From Cyanobacteria bacterium REEB67 (GTDB lineage: Bacteria; Cyanobacteriota; Vampirovibrionia; Obscuribacterales; Obscuribacteraceae), in assembly GCA_018971775.1 (NCBI GenBank), contig JAGXAB010000051.1, positions 1 to 47,517 on the forward strand: a stretch of 47,517 bases of DNA, in the 5' to 3' direction. Positions 47,292-47,517 of the stretch are shown piece by piece. Both the position numbers and the translations under genes were made by a program. Below the pieces are notes generated by a model. That model was not told the origin of the DNA. It made no database searches and was given only the letters and a program-made list of their open reading frames with translations. Numbering within the stretch: position 1 is the stretch's first letter; every line of letters begins with the position of its first letter.

Positions 47292-47517
47292 GTCAGATTA
47301 TTTTTTGAAATTCTGACCGGCAGTTGCCAGGGACATGAAGGTCAGATTTTATTGAGGAAATCTGACCCTGGGTAACTATCGTCAGACTTTTCAAAATAAA
47401 TCTGACTGTGGCTGACTATCGTCAGACTTTTCAAAGTAAATCTGACTGTGGCTGACTATCGTCAGACTTTTCAAAATAAATCTGACCGTGGCTGACTATC
47501 GTCAGACTTTTCAAAAT
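47292..47517. repeat. Tandem array of 26-bp palindromic elements
   Basis: Elements lie at 47292-47317, 47341-47366, 47381-47406, 47421-47446, 47461-47486 and 47501 onward (cut by the window edge). Each is 26 bp, begins GTCAGA and ends TCTGAC, with an AT-rich centre. The last four are nearly identical. Spacers are 23 bp, then 14 bp each with the shared sequence TGTGGCTGACTATC or close to it, giving a 40-bp period. Because spacers are repeated too, this is not a CRISPR array. In RNA each unit would form a short stem-loop; in DNA it offers evenly spaced protein sites. Nothing else is coded in 47203-47517. Confidence 0.85.

Noticed and set aside
47292..47517. CRISPR array
   Set aside because: The units are regularly spaced, but spacers between them are the same 14-bp sequence and no cas gene is near. 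CRISPR spacers should differ and be longer.

Overview
This window looks like chromosomal DNA of a free-living bacterium with an outer membrane and a medium GC content (about 52% by eye). Secreted TPR proteins, lipoproteins, LysM proteins and one-off domain fusions are unusually common. The mechanosensitive channel has a cyanobacteria-like N-terminal periplasmic domain. Together with the many paralogous TPR proteins this would fit a non-photosynthetic member of the Cyanobacteriota (Vampirovibrionia/Melainabacteria, Obscuribacterales type). That placement is an inference, because the window holds no rRNA or other marker gene.

Layout. 1-2357: a decaying tandem family of small secreted TPR genes with four recognisable copies: a C-terminal end, a frameshifted remnant, a copy with an amber stop and one intact copy. 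A 374-bp near-identical direct repeat spans the region between copies. 2437-5310: a very long, low-complexity LysM protein. 5301-7841 (minus): ribokinase followed by two TPR genes in a tightly packed operon. 7962-13822: quinone oxidoreductase, a FadB/FadJ-type beta-oxidation enzyme, a DUF4388-like protein, a lipoprotein and a degenerate GGDEF protein. 13893-19740 (minus): DnaK, an alpha/beta hydrolase with a DUF4384-like tail, and a caspase-fold/TPR protein that has lost its catalytic His and Cys. 19930-24666: a small zinc-ribbon-like protein, then an overlapping pair of DNA-processing genes: a PD-(D/E)XK nuclease fused to an XPD/DinG helicase, and a DnaQ-like domain fused to a UvrC-like GIY-YIG nuclease. 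24764-33578: TPR protein, YfcE-type phosphodiesterase, secreted proteins of unknown function, an EF-hand/calpain-like pseudoprotease, a HEAT-like protein, an intact metzincin-type metalloprotease and a dead DnaQ-fold protein. 33692-44755: DJ-1/PfpI protein, GT39-like membrane glycosyltransferase, serine beta-lactamase-like hydrolase, ABC exporter, PBP1A, secreted peroxiredoxin, MscS channel and an SRAP protein. 44756-47517: an accessory zone with a collapsed sensor kinase, a secreted unknown, a degenerate copy of the SRAP 3' end, an orphan AbiEi-like (DUF6088) protein and a tandem array of 26-bp palindromes.

Two themes recur. First, enzyme folds without their catalytic residues (caspase-like, calpain-like, GGDEF-like, DnaQ-like) appear four times, which suggests reuse as binding or scaffold modules. 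Second, a family of 26-bp palindromes (GTCAGA at one end, TCTGAC at the other) occurs singly at 42298 (inside the mscS reading frame) and 46330, and as an ordered 40-bp-period array at the right edge. That array is the best candidate here for an undescribed element. No tRNA, rRNA, recognisable insertion sequence or CRISPR array was seen.
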